A stretch of DNA of 64,000 nucleotides, taken from the NCBI GenBank assembly GCA_003427395.1, contig BFEA01000161.1, positions 1,423,618-1,487,617 of the forward strand. The letters are read 5' to 3'. This document shows positions 8,971 through 22,356 of the stretch, piece after piece. Position numbers and translations under genes: made by a program. Under the pieces are notes generated by a model that worked only from the letters and a program-made list of their open reading frames with translations, made no database searches and was not told where the DNA came from. The stretch's first letter is position 1. Each line of letters opens with the position of its first letter. The stretch comes from Chara braunii (Eukaryota; Streptophyta; Charophyceae; Charales; Characeae).

Positions 8971-11900
8971 TCACTTTCCAGCCGAGGTCCTGAGTGAACG
9001 AACTCGGGTATGGTAAGACGATGATTACGGCAAAATGATAAATAAATTAATATAGTTTCTGACATGTCAGTTGAATTATCATTGGCTAGACACTAAAAGT
9101 ATTATATGTAGGAATGTGAAGTCACATCAACAACGGGAACATATATCGCATTGTCCAGAATTTCAACTGCCTACGAATATCCCTAAAAAATGGACTTGGG
9201 TATATAAGGTAGTTAGGAGTCTATGTCAGAAATATAACTAGTGCATGTAAAACTCTTACATAGTAGGTAGAAGTAAGGTTAACTATTTGAGGAAGGTGTT
9301 TGCGTATGTTGGATCCTTCCTTCTGTTTACGTGGTCGGGTTATTATGTGTAACCACGTCTGTCAATTTAAGTTGTTAGGAGGTTAATGACTCTAATTGCC
9401 TCTCATAAATTCTCAAAAAGTCGAGGAGAGATATACTCGTGACTGACTGTTCCGTTTATTTTTAGCTAGTGTACGGTAAGTTGATTTTACTTTCGTACTA
9501 CTTTCCTTGTTTATATTTTCATAACCATATGTAAGTTGTAAGGCCATAACAGACTTTCGTTCCTTGTGCAGGAAAACTGTCTATTCAATATACTACTTAC
9601 CACGTTAAAGTGTAAAAAACTCTAATAATGGTTGGATACTGTAAATTTTATAGGTCCTGGCGCATGATCTTTTCAGTCTCGATTCTTTAATAAGGAGTCG
9701 TTATGAATAGTTTAACTATCAGGGTCATACCTTAATCTTGCCCTTCGGCTACTTTTCGTGTGAAATAAGGCATACTTTGTCATGAGTTTATTTTAGACGA
9801 AAATTGTAAGAGACTTGTTTCCGACATCCTCATCCCTTACCTTTGTGCAATCCGTAGCAGAAGTTTGTCAAATATCTTAGCCATATCTCTGTCATAGATC
9901 CCCAACATAGTCAGCGTCATTGACAACGATGTAAAACTGCGATAGTCATCTCAGGTAGTATCTTTAAATAGTCATGGCATAATCTGAGAGAATGATCATT
10001 GTTACATGGTGGTACTTTAAATGCCTTGATACTTGTCTACCCTTCATATATATTTCATGTAGTATTGTTGTGTGACATGCTTATGCTTTGTGATCCAATA
10101 CGATTTGCTAATGGTTAGTGAGTTAGTAGTAAAAGTGAAACTGGGGATGTACGGATGAAAGGAGAAAACCCTTAGAAGAGGCAGGCATAATGATCATCGA
10201 GACGTCGTATTAGAGACATCACAACTATGAGGTGACTCTTAATTCTTTATGCTTATTAAGTCATGTTGTTCAACACATCGTGTGGTGTCTACGTCTACAT
10301 CTACGTCCTCTTGTGTCTAACTCATCAATCGAACTTCTATCTTCGCATTAAACTTAGCGGTAAGTTATTATTATATATTTCCGCTAGACTATAGATAACA
10401 CTGCCATTCCCAATAGAGGACGAGTTTAGTAATATTACATTCGTATGCTTCAAACCACCCATATGCAGGATTTTTTTATCGTCTCTAATGTTATCTTTTG
10501 CATTGATCCGAGTTTTGTCATTTGTTTGATTTATTAGCTTGACATGTATTTTATTTATTGTTTAATCTAGGATGGCGGTGATTGTTTATAAGTAGGGTGA
10601 CACTTAACCTCCTCTTCACTCTGTCCTAGTCTATCCTCAATGCACTTTGGATCTATTGTGATAGTTATAGCGCCATAATGGTTTCTAATAAGTTGAGACT
10701 ATAAAAATAAATTGGAGCATTAGATCGTACTGTCTACCTTTCGTGGGCACTTCATATCTCCTCTGGCCTAAGTTTGATGCAAGCCGAAGACGGACCATGA
10801 TGCTTTAACTGTCGTTAAGGCAAAGTGTAGTCTCGAGCAAATAAACAAATTTTCATGGCTAGCTACCCAGCGAAAGACTTTTTAGCCATAAAGAGATACA
10901 TAATCAATTCAGTCTGGCTTTACTTATACTGATGCTCAATTTATTCTCATGTTTGATAAACCTAGTCATTCTCGTTACTATTTCATCCCTGTACAGTTCC
11001 CGCCTAGGATTGCTCGCACCATGATTTCCTTAACCAGATAGGCGTACTATGTTAATTAATGCAATGTACTTGTTTGATTTTATTAACTATAGTTTTGCAA
11101 GTGCTACTTTACCCGCACATAAAGCTTCAACCGTTATGCCACCTAAGGAACACAAGTAAGGAACCGACTCGGAAAGATGGAGTCGATAAGGAAGATCCTT
11201 GGATATGACTACTGACTTCATAAAAGGAAGAGAGGGATTGAAGGGAAAAAAAGGAGCAAAGGGCAGAGAAGGAAATGGTATGGGATCGTACAGTTATCAG
11301 GGTGACTAACCCAAGCATACGACCCCCCTTGGTAAAGTGGCTTAGTATTTTTTGTAAAGAATACTATACCGCTCCTTACCTTGCCCGGAGTCACTTTCTT
11401 GTATTCATCCGAAGATAAGTTCCCCTTCTTCTATCTTCATCTTACCTCATTCTTGATCCTTAATCGTTTTTCTTCAACTGTTTAGCCCTGCATTTCCACC
11501 ACCATCGTGCGTACATGATCCACTCTTTGATTTGGAGGTCGTACATGTGGATCTTTTCCTATGTATTGGGTCTGCACTTTCTTTTTTATGCTATAACTAT
11601 TTAGGTAAGGTTATCTCTTGCCCACCATATAGAGGAATGGTCGGAAAGACAACCATAGTGGATTCAAGTGTTGTTTGTCCTGTCCTGAGCTAGCAAGACT
11701 GGAACACTTATTCTAATGAGGCTTAAATCCCTAATCAAGTTCATTGCTAAGAAGTCTATAAAGGGGTAAGTCAGATTGACTTAGTAATTGTTTTTCATAC
11801 CATGAAGATTAATGCAAGATTATATATCCCCTATGCCCCGCCGTTATAGTACCTTTCTTGAAAAACTAGAAAGAGTCTCGTTGAGGTAGGAAAAGAAAGA

Positions 11901-12004
11901 CGATGCGTAATGCTACTTCCCTTTCGGAGTTTTATGATGTAAGTGAATGTCGAATAGACCCGTTGAACCCTGGAAAAATGTATAGTTGTTAGGCTACATA
12001 ATTG
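8971..12004. mobile_element. internal region of the inverted-repeat element, no usable ORF
   Basis: About 3 kb between the arms. No open frame longer than about 63 codons was found on either strand, and no gag, protease, RT or integrase motif was recognised. If it was once the body of an LTR retrotransposon it is fully decayed or non-coding (LARD-like). Confidence 0.5.
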
Positions 12005-13695
12005 AAGACCACGTGTTTTCTCGATCGTCGTAGCATAGTTATACGTGTGGTTGGACGCCTAAGACTGACTTGTTTACGCGTCGGGCATCAGCGCGCTGAT
12101 CTCCCGAACCGACTTACTTTTCAAGTCGACTTGACTGACGATCTTTCACGCATGCAATACTCTAATATATTCACACTTGACCAATAAATTGTTTAGGCTA
12201 TATAAGTTCCTCTGAATCGATACACACATAATGAATACAGTTCAAATATTGAAAATAAAAACGCAAGGAGATGTCTTTACATTTTACAAGCAAAGACAAA
12301 TATCAACATGAACAAAGTTTTAACTTTTGGAAGAGAAAGAACATAGGCTCTTGGCTTTTCAAACATACATCACAAATAAAAGTAGGTTCATTGTCTTTCA
12401 AACATGCATAAAAAAGATAGGTGTTTGACCTTTCAAAGAAAACGACATGCATAGGTTTTTTGACCTTGTCAATTATCCTAATCTATTTAGCATCAAGAAG
12501 GAGTAGAGTATGAAAACGAAACCAAATGTACAAAGGTTAGGTGTCGATGAAGTATCTGAGTCGAGTCTCGGGTAAGCATAAGTTTTGCAATGCGAGTTGA
12601 GTGAATGACACATGGTTGGTCGTTTTACTGACCTGCAAACAGAATCAATCACATTACATAATCTTAGCAGCGTCAACCATTTATTCACTTTCACACACAT
12701 TACACCCACGCTTTCAAACTTTTCAACCAGACATTCTCTTTTCGACTTAATCATTCGAGGACCTCTTTTGATCAAACACTAACCCTTTAGACAGTGACCC
12801 GAAAATGAGAAATGTCATTTAGTGTAGAGGTAGATGCAAAGTGTGGATGTCAAGGGTGAGTGAGGGTTGAGTTGGCGAACCAACCTATTACCACATGGTC
12901 ACAACATGCAGTCTTGCATAGTCTCATAATGAGTCTTCTTGATTGAGATGACCTGCAATCACACACAGGTCAACAAGGTCTCAACACCTCCCTCACTATC
13001 TACATGGCCCAATATGAACTTCCATTTTAATGGAGGACTATGATGTACTCCGACCAAATGTAAGTATGAACTAAGAAGACCATCACGAGAGTCTTCATCT
13101 CATACTTACTAGTCTGTATGGATTCAATCGAGCAGTAAGATGACTCAGACATGAGTATACTACCATTTGTTTTAGTCTAACTGGTTTAAACTTAAACAGA
13201 CCATGGGATGACCCTCACAAGAGTACCCCACTTTTAGTCTGCCAACCTAACAATCTAAGATATGTATACACGTAGAGGCAGGTAATAGGATGTTCCTCAC
13301 CCTGGAGACTTATCCTATCACTCGTCCTACATACATACATCAATAAACTATAAAGCAGCATAAGGTCAGTAAGAAAAAAAAGGTATACACGATGGAAATG
13401 AGAAATGACTTCACCTATCTTCTTGTTTCGTGTCTTTATTCTCTTTCTCATTCTCCTCAGTCTTTTCTTCTTATTTATTTCTTCATTTTTTTTTCTGCAT
13501 TCTTTCTTTCTTTCCACCTTTTCATTCCATCATTTTTGTCCTCCCGTCTAGATGACCCTGTGTGCACTTGGACTTGCTCTAGGCTATCGTGCACGAAGCC
13601 GACCATGGCTCTAGCTAGGCACGGGGTTCACATGCATATATCTGATTGTGTTGACAATCAGAACAAACGGTATAGGTAATGGAATAACAACAACA

Positions 13696-13745
<50 letters not shown>

Positions 13746-14786
13746 TACAAACAAAGTGGCCGAGTGATGGACGGAAAACCAACTTGTAATATCACTTTCT
13801 AGACCAGATAGTTGTGTACCAAGCAAGAACCAATGTGCACAAAGTCAAATAAGAGATATGTCATGAACTCTCATGCTCAACACCAACTCACCATCATCAG
13901 CAACGTATACAATATCACTCTTCTCTCAGGCCCAGCGTTTAGCCTACTATTTGGCGTATATATCCTATCTACATGCATGCAACGAATCACATCGAAGTTG
14001 AAGACCGATGTATATGATGTCACCATCTATGCAGATTGTTAGCATATACCATGTACGTTTCTCTCTCTCTCCTCATCGCCCTTCTTCATTCACACTGCAC
14101 CCCCTTCCTCAAGAACATCATCGCTCATCACCCTCTCGCATGATGCAGTCCGCCTATGGCTCCTAGCGCCCTGCTATACTTCTACGCCCTACACCACTCA
14201 ACACCCACGAGCGCACCCAAGTCAGCTCGCGCACATGCAAACACTTGCGCAGCGTGTCGACATTGCCTTCCTATGTCAGAATGCCTTGGACTTGCTGGTT
14301 CCCTCTCTATATGGGAGGTGTTGCTGTTGTTGAACTGTTTGGGCATAGCCGTGGAAGTTGTCAGTAGTTTCCGGTCGGGCCTCACTATCTGCGCCCAGGC
14401 TCGTTTCAACAGTTGAGGGTCTGAGCCTTTTACAGTTGGGCACACTCAGATCTATCCAGACTCTGAATATTGGTTGTACTTGCATTGGCTTGCGGGGCCG
14501 GTGCGACAACATTTCTGCATTCTCATTGATGTATCGGCCTCACACTGCGTGTACCCAGGGCGCATCTACCTATGTTATGGGCTCAGCTTCCTGACGCAGC
14601 ACCTTTTGCTTCATGAAAGAGCCAGGATACTTACGTTGCTTTGAAACCAATTGGCGTGCAACTGTCTGAATACCCACATATGAAAAAAATGTCAAATTTC
14701 TGGTCTTTTGCGAATAATAAGGCCCTCCTTCACGTAGGGCGGCACAACGCTTGCTGAGGCCACCAGTACCGTAATACTTGTACTAA

Positions 14787-14790
<4 letters not shown>
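12005..14790 (-). repeat. right arm of the ~8.9 kb inverted-repeat element
   Basis: Reverse-complement counterpart of 5905-8665. The outer end is at the CCACCAGTACCGTAATACTTGTAC region (about 14760-14785), followed by a (TAA)n array. The inner end is at the GAAAAC/GTTTTC block near 12015. No primer-binding site is seen on the inner side of this arm. Confidence 0.8.
13693..13745. repeat. (AAT)n microsatellite in right arm
   Basis: Inverted equivalent of the array at 6955-7012. Confidence 0.9.

Positions 14791-14848
<58 letters not shown>
14787..14848. repeat. (TAA)n microsatellite at the outer edge of the right arm
   Basis: TAA array adjoining the end of homology. The left side has only a few TTA units at the equivalent place, so the array expanded on one side. 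Confidence 0.85.
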
Positions 14849-14849
<1 letters not shown>

Positions 14850-16690
14850 GCAAATATAAGTAAAGTAGGCAACGGTGAAATGACAGATTCCAGACTGCAA
14901 CATCACATGTAAAGCCAGAAGTTGAACGTTGCCCGGATAGCAGATACGCACTGATCCACCAACGGAGAACCCAAAGCACCGAATCCAGATATCAATGGGA
15001 GCATACTCTCGCCACCACCAACGTATGTGCCCAGAGACCTACTCCTACTTTGTGCTCTACGTCCAGACTACCATCACGATTCCACTACCAACCAAAATTG
15101 ACACCGCAACTGCCGACGTGAGCAGAAGAACCGAAGTACTTGAAGATGTCGACCCATGCAGACTATAGCCAATACCAGGTATATGCCCTTACGCCCTCAT
15201 CCTCATCTCTCGCTCTCTCTCTTTCTCTTTCTTTCTCTCTGAGTTTGTCTATCTGTCTGCTCATCTGTGTCTGTACATTTGTCTGTCTGTATGTCTGTTT
15301 GTCTGTTGTATGTGTCTACCTGACTGCCTATCTGTCTGTCTATTTGTCTGTCTGTCTGTCTGTCTGCTTTTGTATGTCTGTCTGTCTTTCTCTTTCTGTG
15401 TGTGTGTGTGGTGTGAGTACCTGTGGGTTTTGACATAGCGCTGTGCAACGATTTCCAGCCTGCGAGTAAGAGCGCGATGCACTTTTCGATGCGGCCCGTT
15501 GGTTCCATCTCTATTCTTCCTCCAGGTCATAATACGACTGGATACCTTCCTCTCATAATGTGCAGCTACTTCAGGTCAGTGCTCATTCATGCAAGGTCGT
15601 TGCAATACCGCTTCTATCTTCCATCCCTGATTGCTTCTCCCTTCCATTCCCCCGAGTTTCTTTCTTCCTCTTCCCTCTGTATTCCTTCTATCTCACGATT
15701 CTCTGCTCCCTCTATCTCATATCCCCGCAACTTTTGGTCTCGACGATACTCTCCTTCATTTCATGCACATTCCATCAATCCCACGTCACTCCCAAAGTCT
15801 CCCTTCATAGCATCTTCCCACTTTGGGCTTTTCAGGTGCAGTGCCTACCAAAAGATGAAGATATCGACTGTTATGGTCGAGGTACGTACCCTTCTTCTTT
15901 CTTTCCCCTTGTCTTTTCATCCTCCTTCCTCTTTTGTCTTTCCTCTCGCACGGGCGCTCTCTACTTCCTCCTTTCCTTTCGTTTACCCCCTTTCTTCCTA
16001 ACATGTATACACTCATTCGCAACTAACCGCATGTCGCACTCAGAGCACCTGCTAACAACCGTTCACGTGTCAATGATCCTTCTGCAGATTCACCTACGAA
16101 AACCTTGTCATGACTGCTCCTTTTTCTAAATGATAAAGTTCAATGAGTTTCTCACAACATCCACAGTGGCAAACCACTAAGATCACGACAGTCCAGACAC
16201 CTCACCAGACCATTCAATCGCTAGGAGCAACGGGTTGTGTGTACGAAGGGCAGGGACGTAATCAGTATGAACTGATTACTCAACTGCCAAGAGTATGAAT
16301 GGGAACGATATACAGAAAGCCAAGTTGCGAAATCACACACATGTCCAAGCAGTCGTGTACACGTAGAGAGCACAAATGCACCGAGACTCCATCTAATAAG
16401 AGCAATACAATGAATTCATGAGGCAACATTCAAGCCCTCACATATGTCGATGCTCTCTGTCTAGTGCCCAACCTACGCTACTCGCCTAACCTACTATCAC
16501 TTAGACTTTGGTAACCAATGTACATGACGTCAACACGAATGCCGACCTCCCACATACATCAGATACGTACTCGTCTCGCCTCATCAGGCCTTGACCGCCA
16601 CACTCGCCTCCTTCTTGAAGTCCACGGATCGCCCGTCTACCCCTTAACACTTCAACCACTCAACATTATAGCTAGGATTAAAACACAATA
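14850..16690. other. intergenic, no supported gene
   Basis: Contains a CTCT/TGTCTG-rich stretch at 15205-15410 and pyrimidine-rich sequence at 15600-16000. The open frames here are low-complexity Ser/Leu/Phe or Arg/Lys/Thr frames and are not supported as genes. Confidence 0.6.
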
Positions 16691-16697
16691 ATAATAA

Positions 16698-16700
16698 TAG

Positions 16701-16735
<35 letters not shown>

Positions 16736-16790
16736 ATAATAATAATAATAATATCAATAATAATATCAATAATAATAATATTTGCAATAG
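16698..16790. repeat. (TAC)n then (AAT)n compound microsatellite
   Basis: About 12 TAC units are followed by AAT units with ATC interruptions. Confidence 0.9.
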
Positions 16791-16927
16791 TAATATCAAC
16801 AAAACAAATGTATACAAACCATATTCCCCGTTCGGTGCATTTGAAATATGAGTGATCTGTACATGGTACATAACAACGACGATGGAGATGAACCATTCAA
16901 AAGAGTAAGTCTCTTTCTCTCCTACCT

Positions 16928-16928
<1 letters not shown>

Positions 16929-17000
<72 letters not shown>

Positions 17001-17597
17001 NNNNNNNNNNNNNNNNNNNNNNNNNNNNNNNNNNNNNNNNNNNNNNNNNNNNNNNNNNNNNNNNNNNNNNNNNNNNNNNNNNNNNNNNNNNNNNNNNNNN
17101 NNNNNNNNNNNNNNNNNNNNNNNNNNNNNNNNNNNNNNNNNNNNNNNNNNNNNNNNNNNNNNNNNNNNNNNNNNNNNNNNNNNNNNNNNNNNNNNNNNNN
17201 NNNNNNNNNNNNNNNNNNNNNNNNNNNNNNNNNNNNNNNNNNNNNNNNNNNNNNNNNNNNNNNNNNNNNNNNNNNNNNNNNNNNNNNNNNNNNNNNNNNN
17301 NNNNNNNNNNNNNNNNNNNNNNNNNNNNNNNNNNNNNNNNNNNNNNNNNNNNNNNNNNNNNNNNNNNNNNNNNNNNNNNNNNNNNNNNNNNNNNNNNNNN
17401 NNNNNNNNNNNNNNNNNNNNNNNNNNNNNNNNNNNNNNNNNNNNNNNNNNNNNNNNNNNNNNNNNNNNNNNNNNNNNNNNNNNNNNNNNNNNNNNNNNNN
17501 NNNNNNNNNNNNNNNNNNNNNNNNNNNNNNNNNNNNNNNNNNNNNNNNNNNNNNNNNNNNNNNNNNNNNNNNNNNNNNNNNNNNNNNNNNNNNNNNN

Positions 17598-17633
<36 letters not shown>

Positions 17634-17696
17634 CACACACACACACAAACACAAACACACATACACACACTCATACACACAAACACATAAAAGTAA
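16929..17696. repeat. (CT)n - gap - (CA)n compound microsatellite
   Basis: CT repeats at 16929-17000 run into 597 Ns (17001-17597), and CA repeats resume at 17598. The gap was caused by, and may consist of, dinucleotide repeat. Frames spanning the Ns are meaningless. Confidence 0.9.
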
Positions 17697-17829
17697 TGTA
17701 TATTTTCACTTTCTTGCGGTAGATTCATACCATTTTACTCGTTCGATCGATCGAAGCACCGAAGGATCCGTCATATTTTTCTCACTCGATCGATAGAAGA
17801 CCGTCGCTTGACCGGATATATGTCCGTTC

Positions 17830-18140
17830 TCTCTTTTTGTCACACACACACATACACTCACACTCGCACACACCCACTCACACACAAACGTATATACTCA
17901 CACACACACGCACATAAACTAGTGCACACTTCGATTATCTATGGACAGATACATTCGATTTTCCTCATCCTATCTGTGGAAGTAGCGGGATCCAGCCATG
18001 AGGTTTGCACGCACGCACACCCACACACATACACAGTAACAATCATATATACTCTCTCTCTTACACACACACACAGCCACACATACATACGAGCAAGCAC
18101 ACACAGACACGTACACACACATACACACACAAATAATAGT
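17830..18140. repeat. CA-rich degenerate tract
   Basis: Three blocks of ACAC-rich sequence (about 17840-17925, 18005-18045, 18060-18135) separated by related spacers that contain TCGATTNTNCTCAT-like sequence. This looks like a diverged minisatellite. Confidence 0.55.
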
Positions 18141-19195
18141 AGTGTATATTTCTATGATCTAGCAATAGATTCATTCGATTTTACTCATTGCACCAGTGAT
18201 AGTGCCATGATGCCAGCCGCGAGATTGAAGACTTACCTATTCTTTTCTCTCGCTCCGCTGTCCAACAAGATTCGCCATGATGCGCAACCCATCGAGAATA
18301 CGACATGGGGAAGTCGACAGGTACAAGTGCGCATTCCGACGAGTCGGGCAGATGGCGAGCCCTCCTTACTGCACCATCGATGGACGGATCACACATCCTA
18401 CAAGTCTTCACACTCACATATGGTAAGCACGGAATGTCGGGCCGTGGCCACCTGCGCCACTCGGATGGTCAAGCGCACAGAGCTCCTTACCAAGTCCTGA
18501 CACCTCCAAACGGAATGCGCCATGGTGAGTGCGAAGATGAAGACAGCTCCACAACAGGCCGCAGTCGCTCTCCCCAAAACCTACGGGATGAGCGTTGACG
18601 GCGAGTAAGTTTTCCTTTCCCTTTTTTCTCGCCTTCTTCCTCTCCTTGTCTTCTTCTTCTCTTCCTTCTTCTTCTTCTTCTTCCTCTTCCTCTTCTTATT
18701 CTTCTTCTTCAAAATCTTCTTCTTCTTCCTCTTCCTTCTCGTTCTACTACTTCTCCTGGTCTCTCTCTTACTGCCTTTCCCCACACGCCTCTACCTCGTT
18801 GCTTCCACTGTGCGCCCATTCCCACCATTCCCCCGCGCAACTCCTACTTCTCGCTTTTCTCCGAAGCGCTCCTCTTGCTCATCTCTGCGTCCTCTGCTCG
18901 TGCACTGCTAAGCACTCACCGTGTTTGCTCGTCGAGCACTCAGCCCGAGCACGCGGACTAGAGTCTCGGACTACTGTGTCCGGAGTCGAGCAGATTTCGT
19001 GGAAACGAATCTGCTCGACTATCCAGTGCAGATTCACTCAAGTGAATTCAAGGAGGGTAGCTACGGGACTAGAGAGAAGATAAAATGATAAGAAATAAAG
19101 TCAAATTAAAAAAATTCAACTAATAAAGATAAATAAATAAATAAATCCAATAACTAACTACCCATACATGCCAAGTGTTGTGCCCTCGTTTTCAA
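18141..19195. other. unassigned region with a CTT-rich tract
   Basis: 18150-18600 holds a moderately complex open frame on the + strand without a recognisable domain. 18620-18770 is a CTT/CTC pyrimidine tract. No gene can be supported. Confidence 0.4.
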
Positions 19196-19204
19196 ACAAA
19201 GCTA

Positions 19205-19300
19205 ACAGTAACTACTAACTCTAACTAACTCGAATCTCGAGGTCATCGGTTCAAGCCCCGTCCGACTGAGCCCGAGTGAAATTGTTGTAGAGCTCCTTGA
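19205..19300 (+). repeat. possible tRNA-derived (SINE-like) segment
   Basis: GGTTCAAGCCC near 19250 fits the RNA polymerase III B-box consensus GGTTCRANNCC and is preceded by a small CTCGA..TCGAG stem. No convincing A box, poly(A) or target duplication was found, so this is only a hint of a tRNA-like element. Confidence 0.3.
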
Positions 19301-20345
19301 CAAAAAGAGCTAGCTTGGGGTCGGATGGATTGGATCCCTGAATCACCTGATTCCCAATCTGCACCAAAACCAACTGAGTTAGCTCCTACTTTGGTTAAAA
19401 GAAGAGCAACTCAGGTAGATGTAGAGGAGTTGGGCTCAATCCGCCTAGTGGCCTGAGCCCGTTTCTGAGTCTGCGTGTGTGCACGCTTGCAGGCCTACAT
19501 GGCTGCCTGAGTGTTTGTCGGCTTGAGTGTGTGGGTGACCCCCAAAGGCACTTGGTTGATCGGAAGGCCCAAAGGGCCGGTACTTAGCTGGGGTCGCGAC
19601 ATTTGAGGGTCGAGGCGGGGAAAACACTCAAGTGATGGGTAGGCTAGTACCACACCAAGTAGAGGTAGATGTGACGAGTACTCAAGGTCGAGCAGAAAAA
19701 GACAAAATTGGCATTTTTAGAGGCCGAGTACCAGTAGGTAGACATGTATCAACCCAAAGCTCAATGTGTGTCATAGATGTACCCGACCCAACACTAACCT
19801 AATCAACCCCTTGACCTTTCTCGGTCGGAGGGTATTACTACCGATCCTAACCATCACAGTACGCATCATAACAACGCGAGCGCATACTCTCAAAATTTTC
19901 TTACCGATTTGCCCCGACCTCAACGGCCGCGGATATCGTTTTAAGTGTCACGATAAAGCGTGCACACCCTTTTCATTCCAGACCGGCATCGTCTTGGCAG
20001 TTGACGTCGTCGTTGTGTCGACTACAAAAGCATGGCGACACCGTCCAGCCGGTGCTCGCTGATGAAATTCAATGTGGAAAATCCAGGGGATAAATGACTT
20101 AAGTCAAGTAAAGATATTTCGTGCTGTTTTAAAATTATTGTCCGGATCTGGGCTCAAGAATCAAGGTTCAGGAGTGGAGATTGCAGAACCCGCGACAACA
20201 AATTGGACCTATGGTGCAGTTGCAGGATAGAACTCTCTCAGGGACAACTGATATGAAATAAGTGAGAATGTTGCAGGATAACAAAAAGACTCTTCTTCTG
20301 GGCTATGCTGACAACTTTAGAATTGAGTCCTTACTCCAAGGTTTC
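19301..20345. other. no feature recognised
   Basis: Unique-looking sequence with no domain-bearing ORF; frames are short. Confidence 0.4.
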
Positions 20346-20349
20346 ACTG

Positions 20350-20545
20350 TTAATAAGCAGGTGACACCGTCTCTGATAGGGTGACCGTTGTGTCCTCCCA
20401 CATATTTAGTTCTGCCGACAGATCGGACTCCACCATATCTTGATCCCGTCTTGTCGTTAAGATATCCGCGTAATAAAGTTTTGCATACTTCAACATGTCA
20501 CTCTGCGTAGTGGCAGGAGAGGCCCCGGAGTCAATCATTACTTTT
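20350..20545 (-). pseudogene. LINE ORF2 fragment (region before RT fingers)
   Basis: The end of the minus-strand frame reads like the linker between endonuclease and reverse transcriptase in LINE ORF2: MLKYAKLYYADIL followed by a charged stretch. Its match to the A-x-x-Y-Y-x-x-L pattern of LINEs is by eye. It lies downstream of the LINE described next and is probably a separate or rearranged piece. A poly(A) run of about 23 at 20565-20587 adjoins it. Confidence 0.4.
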
Positions 20546-20990
20546 GCAATGTATATTTGAAGCTTAAAAAAAAAAAAAAAAAAAAAATTTGCCCCACGGC
20601 TTCCCAAACCGCTGATAAATGGGCTCAATAATAGTACATTTGTGAATTTGGTAGATCCGTGTGACCGACCTTTTCCTTTTTTTGGGGGGGGGTGGGGCAC
20701 AAGTTGTAGTTTTTTTATTTCATAGGAAGAGAGAGGCCGGTAATTCCTCACAAACAAATCGCAAATGAGACTTGCGCTGGAAACCGGGTCCAAAGTTCCT
20801 ACCTATTTCCTTCAGTTGTAACTTCTACCAAAAAATTATTAAAGCACCGGCTGGTGAAACAAACATCTGAAAAAAAGTATCCCAATGGGGTTTTCACATC
20901 AATGGCTGAAGTTATTTCTAGTAAGCCCAATTCGACTCTTATTCCTATCTACCTCCCGGAATCAACCAATCGGAAATTCGCAGGTAACCT

Positions 20991-21445
20991 TCAGTCGAGA
21001 TGGTTGCACATACTCCCTTCAACCCCCATGTTTTCAAGAATTGTGAGAGTTTCTCTCCCTGAGTGCCTTTTACCAACCGGCGACCGCCAATCCGAGTGGA
21101 TGGCCAGCCTAATTTGCTCTTTTATCATTGGAATTTGCTGATGAATAGAGATAGTCTTTCCTCTGAACACTATCACGATCCTACTCTTCCAAATATTGTT
21201 CATCGTTGGTCCCTTACAAACCAATGTCACGGACCCCCAACCTACGTGGAGTTTGGAGTTTGACTTTGTCAACCCATACAAAATTCAATCATCATCCCAA
21301 GGGCGATCAACACCCACTAGGTTCTTCCATGTGGATGCCCACCATTGCCACAGTTCATCTGAGAATGGGCAGTGAACCCACACATGAGAGAAGGATTCCC
21401 AACCCCACTCGCATCTTCTGCATTTATTGTCCAGAGGCATTCCTT
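20991..21445 (-). pseudogene. LINE ORF2 C-terminus with zf-RVT knuckle
   Basis: Translated on the minus strand, 21445-21320 gives C-x2-C-x(n)-H-x4-C (KCRRCEW ... HVWVHC) followed by LWQWW, the zf-RVT domain at the end of plant LINE ORF2. The continuation (FRGK..., IRLAIHSDWR) matches by eye the C-terminal part of the 53.0-53.7 kb frame. Confidence 0.7.
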
Positions 21446-22356
21446 TAGATTTTAGTAGTCAAAGAGTTGATGTTGTTACCTGTAGGGATTGCAGCCATAA
21501 AGTCCTCGCACGTCTCTGAGAAGGATTTTTTTTAAAGGCATGCCATAGTGTTCTGAACCTTGGCCTTGGAGAATCTGCATTTGTCTAATGTACATAGCGT
21601 TGAATTACCAGTTGCTCCGTTTTTTCTTGACCTTATGTCTCTGGATTCGTACTCCTACTTTAGTGTTATACATGACCAAGGGGGTATATGACGTGGTTAC
21701 TTCCTTGTTCCAGCCAAAAAGAAGTGGTTCCACTTGTTTATTCTCAATCAAATCGAAAAAAAATCAACAGATTTGGAGAGCTCGGTTTCCCTCTATCCCA
21801 AACTCTAGTTTCTTGAAGAGCAACTGTCGTAGAAACCACTTCCTCTTCTGACGGGTATAGCTGCAAGTTCCCTTCTTTCGTCCTTCTAGCCCCCCAAGTT
21901 TCCAACTTCATCCCTCCTCCTAATTCTGGGCCTAGTACTTTTCTCACTCGGTCCTTTCCGGAAAAGGTATAGATTCATGTCCCGCTGACATTTTCAGTGA
22001 ACTCATCTAGGCTGGCCTTTCATAAAATTGGGATTGCATCCAGCAAAGCCTTATAGTTTGTTTTTTCCCCACGTTCCATAGTCTAATCAATTTAATTTTC
22101 AGTTCCGAAAGGGAAATCCAATATGATTCGTCTAGGTCTCACATATCTCTTATTTGAATAATGTCATTTTCTGTCCACTGTCTACCAAAGCTGCCTTTCT
22201 CTGTGGAGGAAGAGAAAGTCGTCTCATCGGCATGGCAGATATAAGAGTTCTTAAACAAATACTGGTTGAAAACCCCTCCCATAGTTTTAGGTTCACTAAG
22301 GACTGTAGGTAATATATGTTTCCAGGCTTCTAAAATAGCTCATCAGGTTCTAAATT

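Noticed and set aside
8971-12004. Retrotransposon gag-pol between the inverted arms
   Set aside because: No frame longer than about 63 codons and no RT, protease or integrase motif on either strand.
16644-17728. Long ORFs crossing the N gap at 17 kb
   Set aside because: Most residues are undetermined and the rest is dinucleotide repeat. The 30.7-31.9 kb gap-spanning frames are rejected for the same reason.
17808-18500. 230-codon + strand ORF
   Set aside because: First half is CA-repeat translation; second half has no recognisable domain or splice context.
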